Of a DNA stretch of 64,000 nucleotides, positions 30,586-39,192 are shown one piece after another. The DNA is from Sphingomonas suaedae (GTDB lineage: Bacteria; Pseudomonadota; Alphaproteobacteria; Sphingomonadales; Sphingomonadaceae). The notes beneath the pieces were generated by a model. It was given only the letters and a program-made list of their open reading frames with translations. It was not told where the DNA came from and ran no database searches. The stretch spans positions 2,108,001 through 2,172,000 of the forward strand of contig NZ_CP042239.1 in assembly GCF_007833215.1 (NCBI RefSeq), in the 5' to 3' direction. How positions within the stretch are numbered: position 1 is the stretch's first letter; every line of letters begins with the position of its first letter. The translations under genes and the position numbers were made by a program.

Positions 30586-30737
30586 TCCTCCCCCTCAGGG
30601 GGAGGTGGCATCGCGGAGCGATGACGGAGGGGCCGCCGCGCAGACGGCGGTGAGCAGCTCGGCAAATTCCGCCCTCTAAGGGGCGGCCCCTCCACCAGCC
30701 TTCGGCTGGTCCCCCTCCCCTGCGTTGCAGGGGAGGA
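30586..30737. repeat. Palindromic element copy B (CCTCCCC family), upstream of recO
   Basis: About 152 bp between the CelD-like gene and recO. Ends are short hairpins CCTCCCCC TCA GGGGGAGG and CCCTCCCCTGCG..CAGGGGAGG; inner GGAGGGGCCGCC and GGCGGCCCCTCC arms pair, with a TTCGGCTGG-type tip. Same layout as copies A, C, D and E with a different centre. Confidence 0.85.
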
Positions 30738-30742
30738 ATAGC

Positions 30743-31663
30743 CTAGCCCCGGCGCAGCTTCTTTGACAGCTTCTCCAGCCCCGCCGCCTCGATCAGCGCC
30801 TTGCCGCCCGCCACCGTGCGGTTGAACCCACCCAGCGCCGCCGTGGTCACCCGGTTGGTGAGGCTGGGGCGCAGCAGCAGCAGATCGACGCACGGCACCC
30901 CGCCGGTCGAATATTGGCGCTTGTGCTGGCCATCGCCCTCGGTGAAGTCGAACCGGGTATATTTCCCCTCCTCGAACAGGTCGCGAAACGCCTCCACCTG
31001 CAGCACCGCGCCGGGCGACAGGTCGTTGAACGCCGGGTCATGGCCGACATATTCATAGATCAGCGTATCGCCCTGTGCAGGGCAGTAGAGATAGGCGGCA
31101 GGCTCGCCCGCGATCCACAACAGCCAGGCGCGCACCGCGTCCGCCGCGCCCCGCGCCATCATGTCGCGGATGAAGTCGGGACCGGCGGGCAGCCCTTCGC
31201 CCATCAGCTTTTCCTGATAGGTGCGCAGCGCGATGCGGCGGGCGATGTCGTGAAACGCCTCCAGCTCGGCCGGGGTGCGATAGCTGCGGATGTCGAGTTC
31301 GCCGCCGGAGACCTGGGCGATCTTCTTGGCCTTGCGGCGCACCCCCTGTCGCGCATTGCCGGACAGGTTCGCCATATAGGCGTCGAAGCCGCCGGTCAGA
31401 TCGGCATAATAGCGGGTATATTTCTGCCGGACGAAGCCGATCATCCGGCCCGAAGCATAGACCATCGCCTCAAGCCGATCCTCGGGCAGCGAGGTCACGA
31501 CATAGCCATGCGCGTCGCGGGGCAGGGGCGGCAGGACGGGCAAGCGGCCTTCGCGGGCTTCATCCAGGCCGAGCGGCACGCGGACCATGTCGCGCTGCAC
31601 GGCCATCAAAGTCCGCGCGCCGATGCGGAAGTTGAGCGGGGTCGGACGGGCAGCGGCGCTCAT
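30743..31663 (-). CDS. CelD/BioF2-like GNAT acetyltransferase
   Basis: A 306-aa protein of the Acetyltransf_6 (CelD/FemAB-like) type. Seen: [20 protein letters not shown] near the start, [16 protein letters not shown] near 110, [19 protein letters not shown], then [18 protein letters not shown] and [18 protein letters not shown], the family's acetyl-CoA region. Such enzymes are linked to exopolysaccharide or cellulose acylation. Its ATG overlaps the stop of the polysaccharide deacetylase gene by four bases, so the two act together. Confidence 0.82.
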   Translation of the reverse strand: MSAAARPTPLNFRIGARTLMAVQRDMVRVPLGLDEAREGRLPVLPPLPRDAHGYVVTSLPEDRLEAMVYASGRMIGFVRQKYTRYYADLTGGFDAYMANLSGNARQGVRRKAKKIAQVSGGELDIRSYRTPAELEAFHDIARRIALRTYQEKLMGEGLPAGPDFIRDMMARGAADAVRAWLLWIAGEPAAYLYCPAQGDTLIYEYVGHDPAFNDLSPGAVLQVEAFRDLFEEGKYTRFDFTEGDGQHKRQYSTGGVPCVDLLLLRPSLTNRVTTAALGGFNRTVAGGKALIEAAGLEKLSKKLRRG

Positions 31664-32613
31664 GCGGCGCGCTCCGACACCAGGTTCGACCAGAGCTGTT
31701 GCGCCTGACGCATCCGGGTGCGGATCAGGCTGGGTCCGAGCGGGGAGTCGGCGCGGTCGAGCGGCAGGTCCGGCAAATCGGCGAACTGCGCCGTCTCGAT
31801 CCCCCCCTTGCGCTCCGCCAGCATCGCGCAGAGCGAGTCGAAACGCTGGACATGCACCGCATTGGGCCGGGTGCCCGAACGGTTGGCCAGTTCAAAGCCA
31901 TGGCTGACGATCGTCACCGCCGCATGTCCCGCCGACACCGCATGGTCGAGCGCGTCGCGCATCTCGGCGGTTGAGAGCGCACAGATCTGGAAATGGCGAA
32001 GATGGCCGCGGACATCCTCGATCAGCGTCACCGGCACCTCGATCACGCCGCGATGTTCGACCGGGGCGATCTGGCGCGGGTTCAGGCCGATGGCGCTGGG
32101 CCAGGGATGTTCGGAGCCATTATGGCTGCTGTCATAGCGGATGCCGAGTTCGGCGAGCGCCGCCAGGGTATCGTCGCTGGCGCTGTAGCTGCCCGAGCGG
32201 AACGCGACCGGACGCGGCGCCCCGGCGGCGACCAGCAGGTCGGACGCGGCGGCGATCAGATCGCGCTGTTCGGCAAAGGTGAAGTCGATCAGTTCGAACG
32301 AGGCGGCGGCGGTGCGATCATCGTCGCGCGCAGCGGCCCAATTGGGGTGGAGGTGCAGCTGAACCTCCTGCCCCGCCTCAAGGATCGCGCCGACGACGCG
32401 CTTGATCGGATCGAGGCCATAGGCGACGGCGGGCATCGGATCGACGAAGAAGGTGGCGCGAAGGCCATGGTCGGCGAAGCGACGCAGCTGATAGCCGATG
32501 CCGACCCCGGCCGGCTCCAGCGACCGCTCCGCGATCTCCGATATCGGCAGCCCGGCGGCGTGGTGCCGCCACATCAATTCGGTATCGACGGTCAGGAAAG
32601 CGCGCGTGGGCAT
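31660..32613 (-). CDS. Polysaccharide deacetylase family protein (NodB fold)
   Basis: A 317-aa cytoplasmic or peripheral protein without a signal peptide. The N-terminal FLTVDTELMW gives the catalytic/metal Asp; QLHLHPNW near 85-91 provides the two metal His; RSGSYSASDDTLAALAELGI is motif 3; the C-terminal VSHGFEL carries the last His. This is the long-range layout of NodB-type deacetylases acting on cell-surface glycans. First gene of the two-gene unit with the CelD-like acetyltransferase. Confidence 0.88.
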   Translation of the reverse strand: MPTRAFLTVDTELMWRHHAAGLPISEIAERSLEPAGVGIGYQLRRFADHGLRATFFVDPMPAVAYGLDPIKRVVGAILEAGQEVQLHLHPNWAAARDDDRTAAASFELIDFTFAEQRDLIAAASDLLVAAGAPRPVAFRSGSYSASDDTLAALAELGIRYDSSHNGSEHPWPSAIGLNPRQIAPVEHRGVIEVPVTLIEDVRGHLRHFQICALSTAEMRDALDHAVSAGHAAVTIVSHGFELANRSGTRPNAVHVQRFDSLCAMLAERKGGIETAQFADLPDLPLDRADSPLGPSLIRTRMRQAQQLWSNLVSERAA

Positions 32614-33067
32614 GGCGGCGGCGTAACGGACAGGGGTGAAGAAATCGCAAAATGCGGCGGAAATAACTGAACGCAGACGTTCATTATGCTGACAATTCTG
32701 ACAAAATTCCCGTATGTGAAGGGTGTCGCCTGAGAGTTCAGCGCGATGGAGGCGAGCGGCGAAGGCATGGCGATGGGCATGGCGGGAGTGTAGTGATTCG
32801 GGGGCTTGTAGGACAGTCCCGGTGGATGATGTCGGAACGGCTGGCAGTGGGCGTTAGGCAGCTGGCCGAATTTGGGGTGGAGACGAAGGTGGGTTGACCG
32901 CCTCCGACACCAAAGCGGGGGATGACACCACGTCAGCTTTGCGCCCTAACATTGGTCATTAGACTGACCCTGCAAATTTCCTGAAAGCGGACCCCCGACT
33001 CCGGGGATTGGAACGTCCCGGATGATGCCTCATGGAGTATTTGGTCGGGTCCGAGTATGCCCCAACC
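32614..33067. other. Intergenic region at the left edge of the island
   Basis: About 450 bp without a supported gene. The left 100 bp is AT-rich and probably holds the promoter of the leftward deacetylase pair. From about 32780 onward the base composition changes (GGGGGCTTGTAGGACAG, CATTGGTCATTAGACTG, CTGAAAGCGGACCC), looking like degraded accessory DNA. No integrase, tRNA fragment or flanking direct repeat was found. Confidence 0.5.
32689..32708. promoter_or_regulatory. Tandem CTGACAATT / CTGACAAAATT upstream of the deacetylase
   Basis: CTGACAATT (32689-32697) is immediately repeated as CTGACAAAATT (32698-32708), 76-95 bp upstream of the deacetylase start. This AT-rich tandem could be an operator or promoter part. 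No factor is identified. Confidence 0.4.
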
Positions 33068-33541
33068 ATGGCCTTTTCGAATCCCCAAGTGTACATGGAT
33101 GAACTCGCGTCACCGCTCTGCCGTCGTTTCGAGGCGGAGCCGAGCGCCTACGAGCTCGCCATTTCAACTTGCATCATTTTGTATCACTTTGCGGACGTGG
33201 TCGCGTATGTCAGATCTAGTACTCCGCACGCGATCGCAGAGGAGATTGCCGCCCAGGTCCCTGCTTTCCACACCGTGCGGGCGATCGCGAACGCCGGGAA
33301 GCACGTGGAACTAACCCGACACCCCAAGTCTGAGCTGATCGGTCTACGTGCAGAACACCTCCTTCGTGGCAAGGGCGCGGCCTTCAGCGACGGCACCTAT
33401 TATTCAGATGGTACAACGCACTCCGACGCCCGCGAGACGGTCGTGGTCGAGACTCCAGACGGTAAGAAGCACGACGTGCTGCATGTCTGCACATCGGTGC
33501 TGGCAGCGCTGAAGGCGCACTCCGAGTTTTTCCACGTCTAG
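33068..33541 (+). CDS. Unknown protein of the island, helical N-terminal domain
   Basis: A 157-aa protein (169 aa if ATG 33032 is used). I prefer 33068 because the sequence from MAFSNPQVYMDELASPL looks like a natural start; neither site has a good Shine-Dalgarno. Residues 25-100 look all-helical and resemble small HEPN-like or contact-type domains (TVRAIANAGKHVELTRHP). The C-terminal part has GKGAAFSDGTYYSDGT and a VVVETPDGKKHDVL hairpin. It lies upstream of the OLD-family gene, same strand, 171 bp apart. Function unknown. Confidence 0.7.
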   Translation: MAFSNPQVYMDELASPLCRRFEAEPSAYELAISTCIILYHFADVVAYVRSSTPHAIAEEIAAQVPAFHTVRAIANAGKHVELTRHPKSELIGLRAEHLLRGKGAAFSDGTYYSDGTTHSDARETVVVETPDGKKHDVLHVCTSVLAALKAHSEFFHV

Positions 33542-33643
33542 GACGCTGAATGCTCAAGCGGTCGGTCGTTCAGCGCGCGACGTTGATTTCCTTCCGCTCT
33601 TTGCACTTGCTTCACCACAGGTCAGCACGTCGTAAGTCTTGCT

Positions 33644-33658
33644 GTTCGTTTTCTGTTC
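33644..33658 (+). promoter_or_regulatory. LexA/SOS box GTTC-N7-GTTC upstream of the OLD-family gene
   Basis: A perfect GTTC GTTTTCT GTTC direct repeat, the LexA operator form established for alphaproteobacteria. It lies 55 bp before the OLD gene start. A weak promoter can be drawn around it: TTGCTG at 33639-33644 and CATAGA at 33662-33667 with a 17-bp spacer, so LexA would cover the spacer. Confidence 0.6.
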
Positions 33659-33712
33659 CTTCATAGAAGTACCCGCGATCACCGCGCAGTTAATCAGCAG
33701 GGTGGGCTTGAG

Positions 33713-35677
33713 ATGAAGCTGAAGCAGTATCGGGTTCGAGAGTTCCGCAGCATCTGGGACAGCGGCCCGATTGAGGTTGACGACCAGACCACCTGCTTCG
33801 TGGGCAAGAACGAGGCGGGCAAGACCACGGTCCTGACCGCGCTCTACCGCACTAACCCGATCCGCACGGGCGACGCCGTCTTCGACGAGACATACGACTA
33901 CCCGAAGCGGGAGGTCGAAGACTACCGTTTCGCCGTCGAAAACGGGGAGCGTGAGGAGGCTGCGGTAGTCGAGTGCACCTACGAGCTGGAGAAGGACGAC
34001 CTGCTCGCGGTGGAGAACGTTTTCGGCCCCAATGTGCTCAATGGTAAGACCTTCAAGCGGACGACCTATTACGGTAACGGAAACAGCAGATATACGCTCA
34101 CGTGCGACAATGCCGCCGCGCGCAAGCACCTCGCCAGCAACCCGGCTCTTTCCGATGATCTTCGCGCTGCATTGGCGGCTGCGGCGACTTGGAAGGACTT
34201 TGCAACCGCGCTTGATGCGGTCGAAGCGACGGATGCGGTCAACGCCGTGAAGAAGCTGGTGGCGAAAGTCCGCGAGAAGGAGCTTAGCTATTACGTCTTC
34301 AACACGTTGATTTGGCCGCGCGCGCCCAAGTTCCTGTACTTCGACGAGTACTACCAGATGGAGGGGCAGGCCAACCTCAACGCCCTCATCACGCGCGAGG
34401 ACAAGGACCAGCTGCTTGACTCGGACTACCCCCTCATCGGCCTCATCAACCTGGCGCGCCTCGACCACCGCAAGCTCGTGGCCACCAACAACACGGTCGA
34501 GTTGAAAAACAAGCTGCAAGGTGCCGGGAACCACCTGACCCAGCGAATCGTCAAGTACTGGTCCCAGAACAGGCACATTCAGATGCGCTTCGACGTGCGT
34601 GACGCGAAAGTCGGTGACCCAGAGGGGATGCAGCAGGGCGTTAACGTCTGGGGCGAGGTGTACGACTCCGTGCACTGGGCGACGACGCCACTGAGCAACC
34701 GTTCGCGAGGATTTGTGTGGTTCTTCTCCTTCCTCGCTTGGTACGAGGACGTGAAGCGCCAAGGACAGAACGTCATCCTGCTGCTGGATGAACCTGGTCT
34801 GTCGCTGCACGGTCGGGCTCAAGCCGACCTGCTGCGCTACTTCGACTCGGAACTTTCGGGCCACCAGCTCCTCTACACCACGCACTCCCCGTTCATGATC
34901 GACCCTACCAAGTTTGAGCGGGTGCGTATCGTGCAGGACCTGGGCATCGACGCCCCCGAAGCGCTGCCAAAGGAGGAGGACGGAACCAAGGTGCTGGCCA
35001 ACGTCTTCGACGCCACCGATGACAGCCTGTTCCCGTTGCAGGGCGCGCTCGGCTACGAAATCCAGCAGACACTGTTCATCGGCCCCAACTCGCTGATCGT
35101 GGAGGGCGTCGCCGACATGCTCTATCTCCGCGCCGTGTCCGGCGAGCTGGAGCGCGAGGGCCGCACTGGGCTGTCGGAGCAGTGGGTCATCACCCCCGTG
35201 GGCGGTAGCGGCAAGGTGCCCACCTTCGTCGCCATGCTCGGCTCGCAGAAGGGCATGAATGTCGCCACACTGCTAGATATCCAGAACAGCGACAAGCAGC
35301 TCATCGAGGACCTCTATAAGAAGAAGCTGCTCACCAAGAAGCAAGTTTCGACCTATGCTGACTTCACGGGCACTGCCGAAGCGGATGTCGAAGACATGTT
35401 CGACCGTGCCTTCTACATCGACCTAGTGAACGGTGAGTTTGCAGGACAGCTGTCGGAGAAGATCACCAAGACCAAGCTCAACGCGAAGGAGCCGCGCAGC
35501 CTTCGAGCCATCGAGGCTTGGCTGGCTGACAACCCGATGAAGTCGGGTTCGTTCGGACACTACCGACCGGCACGCTACTTCACCGAGCAGCTCACCAAGC
35601 TGTGGCCGAAGGTGTCAGACGAGACGAAGGACCGCTTCGAGGCGGCGTTTAAGCATTTGAACGGGCTGCTGCGTTAG
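33713..35677 (+). CDS. OLD-family ATP-dependent endonuclease (AAA/ABC ATPase plus TOPRIM)
   Basis: A 654-aa protein. The N-terminal ABC-type ATPase has Walker A GKNEAGKTT at 31-39, a signature-like RSRGFVWFF, Walker B VILLLDEPG near 354-362, a D-loop SLHGRAQ and an H-loop TTHSPF near 389. The C-terminal TOPRIM domain has the Glu in VEGVADMLYL near 462 and an acidic LLDIQNSD near 520. This is the layout of OLD nucleases (P2 Old, GajA), many of which act in phage defence. No GajB-type helicase or retron reverse transcriptase is adjacent. Tyr is coded mostly by TAC, whereas neighbouring core genes prefer TAT, suggesting transfer. Preceded by an SOS-type box. Confidence 0.88.
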   Translation: MKLKQYRVREFRSIWDSGPIEVDDQTTCFVGKNEAGKTTVLTALYRTNPIRTGDAVFDETYDYPKREVEDYRFAVENGEREEAAVVECTYELEKDDLLAVENVFGPNVLNGKTFKRTTYYGNGNSRYTLTCDNAAARKHLASNPALSDDLRAALAAAATWKDFATALDAVEATDAVNAVKKLVAKVREKELSYYVFNTLIWPRAPKFLYFDEYYQMEGQANLNALITREDKDQLLDSDYPLIGLINLARLDHRKLVATNNTVELKNKLQGAGNHLTQRIVKYWSQNRHIQMRFDVRDAKVGDPEGMQQGVNVWGEVYDSVHWATTPLSNRSRGFVWFFSFLAWYEDVKRQGQNVILLLDEPGLSLHGRAQADLLRYFDSELSGHQLLYTTHSPFMIDPTKFERVRIVQDLGIDAPEALPKEEDGTKVLANVFDATDDSLFPLQGALGYEIQQTLFIGPNSLIVEGVADMLYLRAVSGELEREGRTGLSEQWVITPVGGSGKVPTFVAMLGSQKGMNVATLLDIQNSDKQLIEDLYKKKLLTKKQVSTYADFTGTAEADVEDMFDRAFYIDLVNGEFAGQLSEKITKTKLNAKEPRSLRAIEAWLADNPMKSGSFGHYRPARYFTEQLTKLWPKVSDETKDRFEAAFKHLNGLLR

Positions 35678-35899
35678 TAGTTTCTGGACGTCGGCAACGC
35701 CGGATTTGTGTTCTGAGACCTGCCAGACCGTAATCGGCCCAGAAGCTAACGGTTGGCGATCCCGGCGTCAGCGTTGGCTGAGCACCGAATGGCAGACGCC
35801 GCGCCGCTGCCCGGCTGGTGACCGCCCCCACCCCGGAACCTCCCCCGTCCCGGCGGGTTGGACGGGCATGATCGTTACGAATCCGGTCCGGAAGCCCAT

Positions 35900-37129
35900 A
35901 TGAGCCGTTGGGCATGGCTGTGGCGGTTGGTGTCGCGGCGGTTGTGGTTTCGGGCCGCCGCCTTTTCGTTCGCGGCGGCGCTGCTCGCGCTGGTCGCCCC
36001 GCTGATCGCGCCGCTGATCCCCTATGAGCTGGGGGCCAAGATCGGGGCGGACGCGGTCGACAATATCCTGGGCATCATCGCGTCGAGCATGTTGGCGGTG
36101 ACAACCTTTTCGCTGACCGCGATGGTTTCCGCCTATGGCGCGGCGACCGCCAATGTCACGCCGCGCGCGGTGATCCTGCTGCTCGAAGACACGACGTCGC
36201 AAAATGCGCTGTCCACCTTTCTGGGCGCGTTCCTGTTCGCGATCGTCGGGATTATCGCGCTTTCCACCGGTTTCTATGGCGAGCAGGGGCGCGTGTTGCT
36301 GTTCGGGGGCACGATCGCGCTGATCGTGGTGATCGCCGTCACGCTGCTGCGCTGGATTCAGCATATCGCGCTGCTGGGCCGGGTGCACGACACGATCACC
36401 CGGGTCGAGCGCGCGGCGATGGCGGCGGTCCAATCGGTTCAGCACCGTCCGCGCATCGCCGCGCTCGCCACGCCGCCGGTCCCCGCCGATGCGCAGCCGG
36501 TGCGCTGCGGGGACCGGATCGGCCATGTCACCAATATCGATCTGTCCGAGCTGGGCGAGGCGATGGCCGCGTGCGGCGGGCACGTGCATCTGGCGGTGCT
36601 TCCCGGCAGCTTCGTCGATCCGGGGCGGGTAGTCGCATGGGTCGTGGATGGCGATGAGGCGACCTGCGCTCGGGTCGCCGAGTCGATCACGGTCCAGCGC
36701 GACCGCAGCTTCGACCACGATCCGCGCTTTGGCCTGATCGTGCTGTCGGAGATCGCGTCGCGCGCGCTGTCGCCGGCGGTCAACGATCCCGGCACGGCGA
36801 TCGCGGTGCTGGGCGCGCAGCTGCGGGTGCTCCAAAAGCTGGCCGGTGCAAAGGGCGCGCCATTCGACGAACGGGTGGTGGTCCCGGCGCTGGCGATCGA
36901 AAAGCTGGTGGTGGACGCATTCCGCCCGATCGCGCGCGACGGCGCCGCCCATGTCGAGGTGGCGATGAAGCTGCAGAAGACGCTGGCGGCGCTCGGGGGA
37001 TTCGCGCCCGACTGGAGCGCGGCTGCACGCCACGCTGCGGACGATGCCCGGCACCGCGCGCGGGCGGCGCTGTCGATCGAGAACGAGCGGCTGGCGGTGG
37101 CGCGCGCGTTCGAGGACTGGCCGGAGTGA
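35900..37129 (+). CDS. DUF2254 membrane protein
   Basis: A 409-aa protein with four membrane helices in the first 150 residues (about 17-40, 55-80, 105-130, 135-155) and a soluble C-terminal domain. The pattern LGIIASSMLAVTTFSLTAM, ATANVTPRAV, FLGAFLF and the C-terminal ALSPAVNDPGTAI is characteristic of DUF2254. Function unknown. Start ATG 35900 (MSRWAWLW); a longer frame from 35858 is unlikely. It is the first core gene right of the island and converges on uvrC. Confidence 0.88.
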   Translation: MSRWAWLWRLVSRRLWFRAAAFSFAAALLALVAPLIAPLIPYELGAKIGADAVDNILGIIASSMLAVTTFSLTAMVSAYGAATANVTPRAVILLLEDTTSQNALSTFLGAFLFAIVGIIALSTGFYGEQGRVLLFGGTIALIVVIAVTLLRWIQHIALLGRVHDTITRVERAAMAAVQSVQHRPRIAALATPPVPADAQPVRCGDRIGHVTNIDLSELGEAMAACGGHVHLAVLPGSFVDPGRVVAWVVDGDEATCARVAESITVQRDRSFDHDPRFGLIVLSEIASRALSPAVNDPGTAIAVLGAQLRVLQKLAGAKGAPFDERVVVPALAIEKLVVDAFRPIARDGAAHVEVAMKLQKTLAALGGFAPDWSAAARHAADDARHRARAALSIENERLAVARAFEDWPE

Positions 37130-37156
37130 GTGGTTTTCAGTTGTGCGGCATCCCCC

Positions 37157-39076
37157 TCACCGCGAATGATAGAAATCATACACTTGCTGCGCCACCGCCG
37201 CGCTGACGCCGGGGGCCTTTTGCAAATCCTCAAGGCTCGCGCCGCGCACCGCGCGGGCGGTGCCGAAGTGCATCAGCAGCGCTTTCTTGCGCGCCGGGCC
37301 GATGCCGGGGACGTCGTCCAGCGGTGAGGCGCCGATCGCCTTGGCGCGCTTCTGACGGTGCGCGCCGATGACGAAGCGATGGACCTCGTCGCGGAGCTTC
37401 TGAATGTGGAACAGCAAAGGCGAGTTGACCGGGAGCATCCGTTCGCTGCCGTCGAGCAGGTGAAAGACTTCGCGCCCCTCGCGGCCATGGTGCGGGCCCT
37501 TGGCGACGCCGACCATGCAGACATCCTCGATCCCCAGTTCCTCCAGCACCGCGCGGGCGGCATTGAGCTGGCCGCGCCCGCCGTCGATCAGGACGAGGTC
37601 GGGCCAGATTCCCTTGTCGCGGTCGGGGTCTTCCTCCTGCGCGCGGGCGAAGCGGCGGGTGAAGATTTCGCGCATCATCGCGAGATCGTCGTCGGTCGCG
37701 GCGCTCTTGATGTTGAACTTGCGATACTGGCCCTTGCGGAACCCCTCCGGCCCGGCGACGATCATCGCGCCGACGGCGTTGCTGCCCTGGATATGGCTGT
37801 TGTCATAGACCTCGATCCGGTCGGGCGGTTCGGCGAGGCCGAAGAAATCGGCGAGGTCGCGCAGGATCTTTGCCTGGGTCGTCGATTCGGCCATGCGGCG
37901 GTCGAGCGCCTCCACCGCATTGCGCTGGGCCTGTTCCATCAGCTTGCGCCGGGCACCGCGCTGGGGGCGGGACAGCTCGACCTTGAAGCCCGCGCGCTCC
38001 GCCAGCGCCTGTGAGAGCAGCTCGGCTTCGGGCAGGTCGCGATCGATGAGCACCGCCTTGGGGGGCGGCACCTCCTCATAGAATTGCATCAGGAACTGGG
38101 CGAAGACCTCCTCTTCGGGAACCTCCGCGGTGTGAGCGGGGAAGAAAGCCCGATGGCCCCAATTCTGGCCGCCGCGGATGAAGAAAGCCTGGATGCCGAT
38201 GCTGCCCTGCTTGCCCGCCAGTGCGAAGATATCGGCGTCGCCCACGCCCTCCGCGTTGATCGCCTGCGACCCCTGAATGAAGGTAAGCGCCTTGAGCCGG
38301 TCGCGCAGCACCGCGGCGAGCTCGAAATCAAGATTGGCGGCAGCCGCCTCCATCTGCTCGCCCAGCTTCGCCTGGACCCTGGTCGATTTGCCCATCAGGA
38401 AATCGCGCGCGTCGGACACCAGTTCCTCATAGCCCGCCTTGTCGATTCGATCGACGCAGGGGGCCGAGCAGCGGCGGATCTGGTAGAGCAGGCACGGCCG
38501 GTCGCGGCTGTTGAAAAAGCCGTCGGTGCACGAGCGCAGCAGGAACAGCTTCTGGAGCGCGTTGAGCGTCTTGCGCACCTGCCCCGCGCCGGCAAACGGG
38601 CCGAAATAGTCGCCCTTGGCCCGGCGTGCGCCCCGGTGGAGCTGGACCCGCGGGAAATCATGGTCGCCGCGCAGCAGGATGTAGGGGAAGGACTTATCGT
38701 CGCGCAGCAGGACATTATAGGCGGGGCGGAAGCGCTTGATGAGCTGGGCTTCGAGGAGGAGCGCCTCGGCCTCGTTGTTCGTCGTCACCACGGTCATCGA
38801 CCGGGTCTGGGCGATCATACGGCGCAGGCGGTTGGAGAGCTTGGCGGGCTGGGTGTAGTTGGCGACGCGGTTCCTGAGCGCGCGGGCCTTGCCGACATAG
38901 AGGACGTCACCGCGCGCGTCCTGCATCCGATAGACGCCCGGGCGCGCAGGGAGCGTGGCGAGGACGTTGCGGATCGCAGCGACGCCGGCGTCGAGGTCCG
39001 GCGTCTCCGACCCGCGCACGGCGTAGGTCGCGGTTTCTTCGTTGAAACGGCTGGGGGAATTGGGGTCGGCGGTCAC
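37157..39076 (-). CDS. uvrC: Excinuclease ABC subunit C
   Basis: A 639-aa UvrC, the nuclease of nucleotide excision repair that cuts both sides of a lesion. GIY-YIG domain at about 45-120 (RPGVYRMQD, VLYVGKARALRNRVANY), UVR motif near 240-275 (LDFELAAVLRDRLKAL), RNase H-like domain (YDNSHIQGSNAVGAMIV near 410, LVLIDGGRGQLNAA near 485), and tandem HhH at the end (DDVPGIGPARKKALL). Start is GTG 39076. No SOS-type box was seen upstream. Confidence 0.97.
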   Translation of the reverse strand: MTADPNSPSRFNEETATYAVRGSETPDLDAGVAAIRNVLATLPARPGVYRMQDARGDVLYVGKARALRNRVANYTQPAKLSNRLRRMIAQTRSMTVVTTNNEAEALLLEAQLIKRFRPAYNVLLRDDKSFPYILLRGDHDFPRVQLHRGARRAKGDYFGPFAGAGQVRKTLNALQKLFLLRSCTDGFFNSRDRPCLLYQIRRCSAPCVDRIDKAGYEELVSDARDFLMGKSTRVQAKLGEQMEAAAANLDFELAAVLRDRLKALTFIQGSQAINAEGVGDADIFALAGKQGSIGIQAFFIRGGQNWGHRAFFPAHTAEVPEEEVFAQFLMQFYEEVPPPKAVLIDRDLPEAELLSQALAERAGFKVELSRPQRGARRKLMEQAQRNAVEALDRRMAESTTQAKILRDLADFFGLAEPPDRIEVYDNSHIQGSNAVGAMIVAGPEGFRKGQYRKFNIKSAATDDDLAMMREIFTRRFARAQEEDPDRDKGIWPDLVLIDGGRGQLNAARAVLEELGIEDVCMVGVAKGPHHGREGREVFHLLDGSERMLPVNSPLLFHIQKLRDEVHRFVIGAHRQKRAKAIGASPLDDVPGIGPARKKALLMHFGTARAVRGASLEDLQKAPGVSAAVAQQVYDFYHSR

Positions 39077-39192
39077 CGGGGTGATGTAGGGCGGGGACCG
39101 CTCGCCAGCAACGCCGCACCTGCCTCTTCCCCATCCGCCGCCGCAATGTCATCAATGCCGACTTGAAAGCACTTCATCGGGAATGGTGATCT

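Noticed and set aside
33554..33664. A 36-residue frame on the minus strand over the SOS box, beginning MKEQKTNSKTYDVL
   Set aside because: No Shine-Dalgarno, low-complexity Ser/Arg end, and it is the open end of a longer antisense frame through the OLD gene. Chance is the simpler reading.
33068..35677. Gabija or retron-type system
   Set aside because: No GajB-like helicase or reverse transcriptase gene lies beside the OLD-family gene, so those named systems cannot be claimed.
32780..35899. Attachment-site repeats around the OLD island
   Set aside because: Both flanks were compared by eye and no matching direct repeat of useful length was found; there is no integrase and no tRNA gene.
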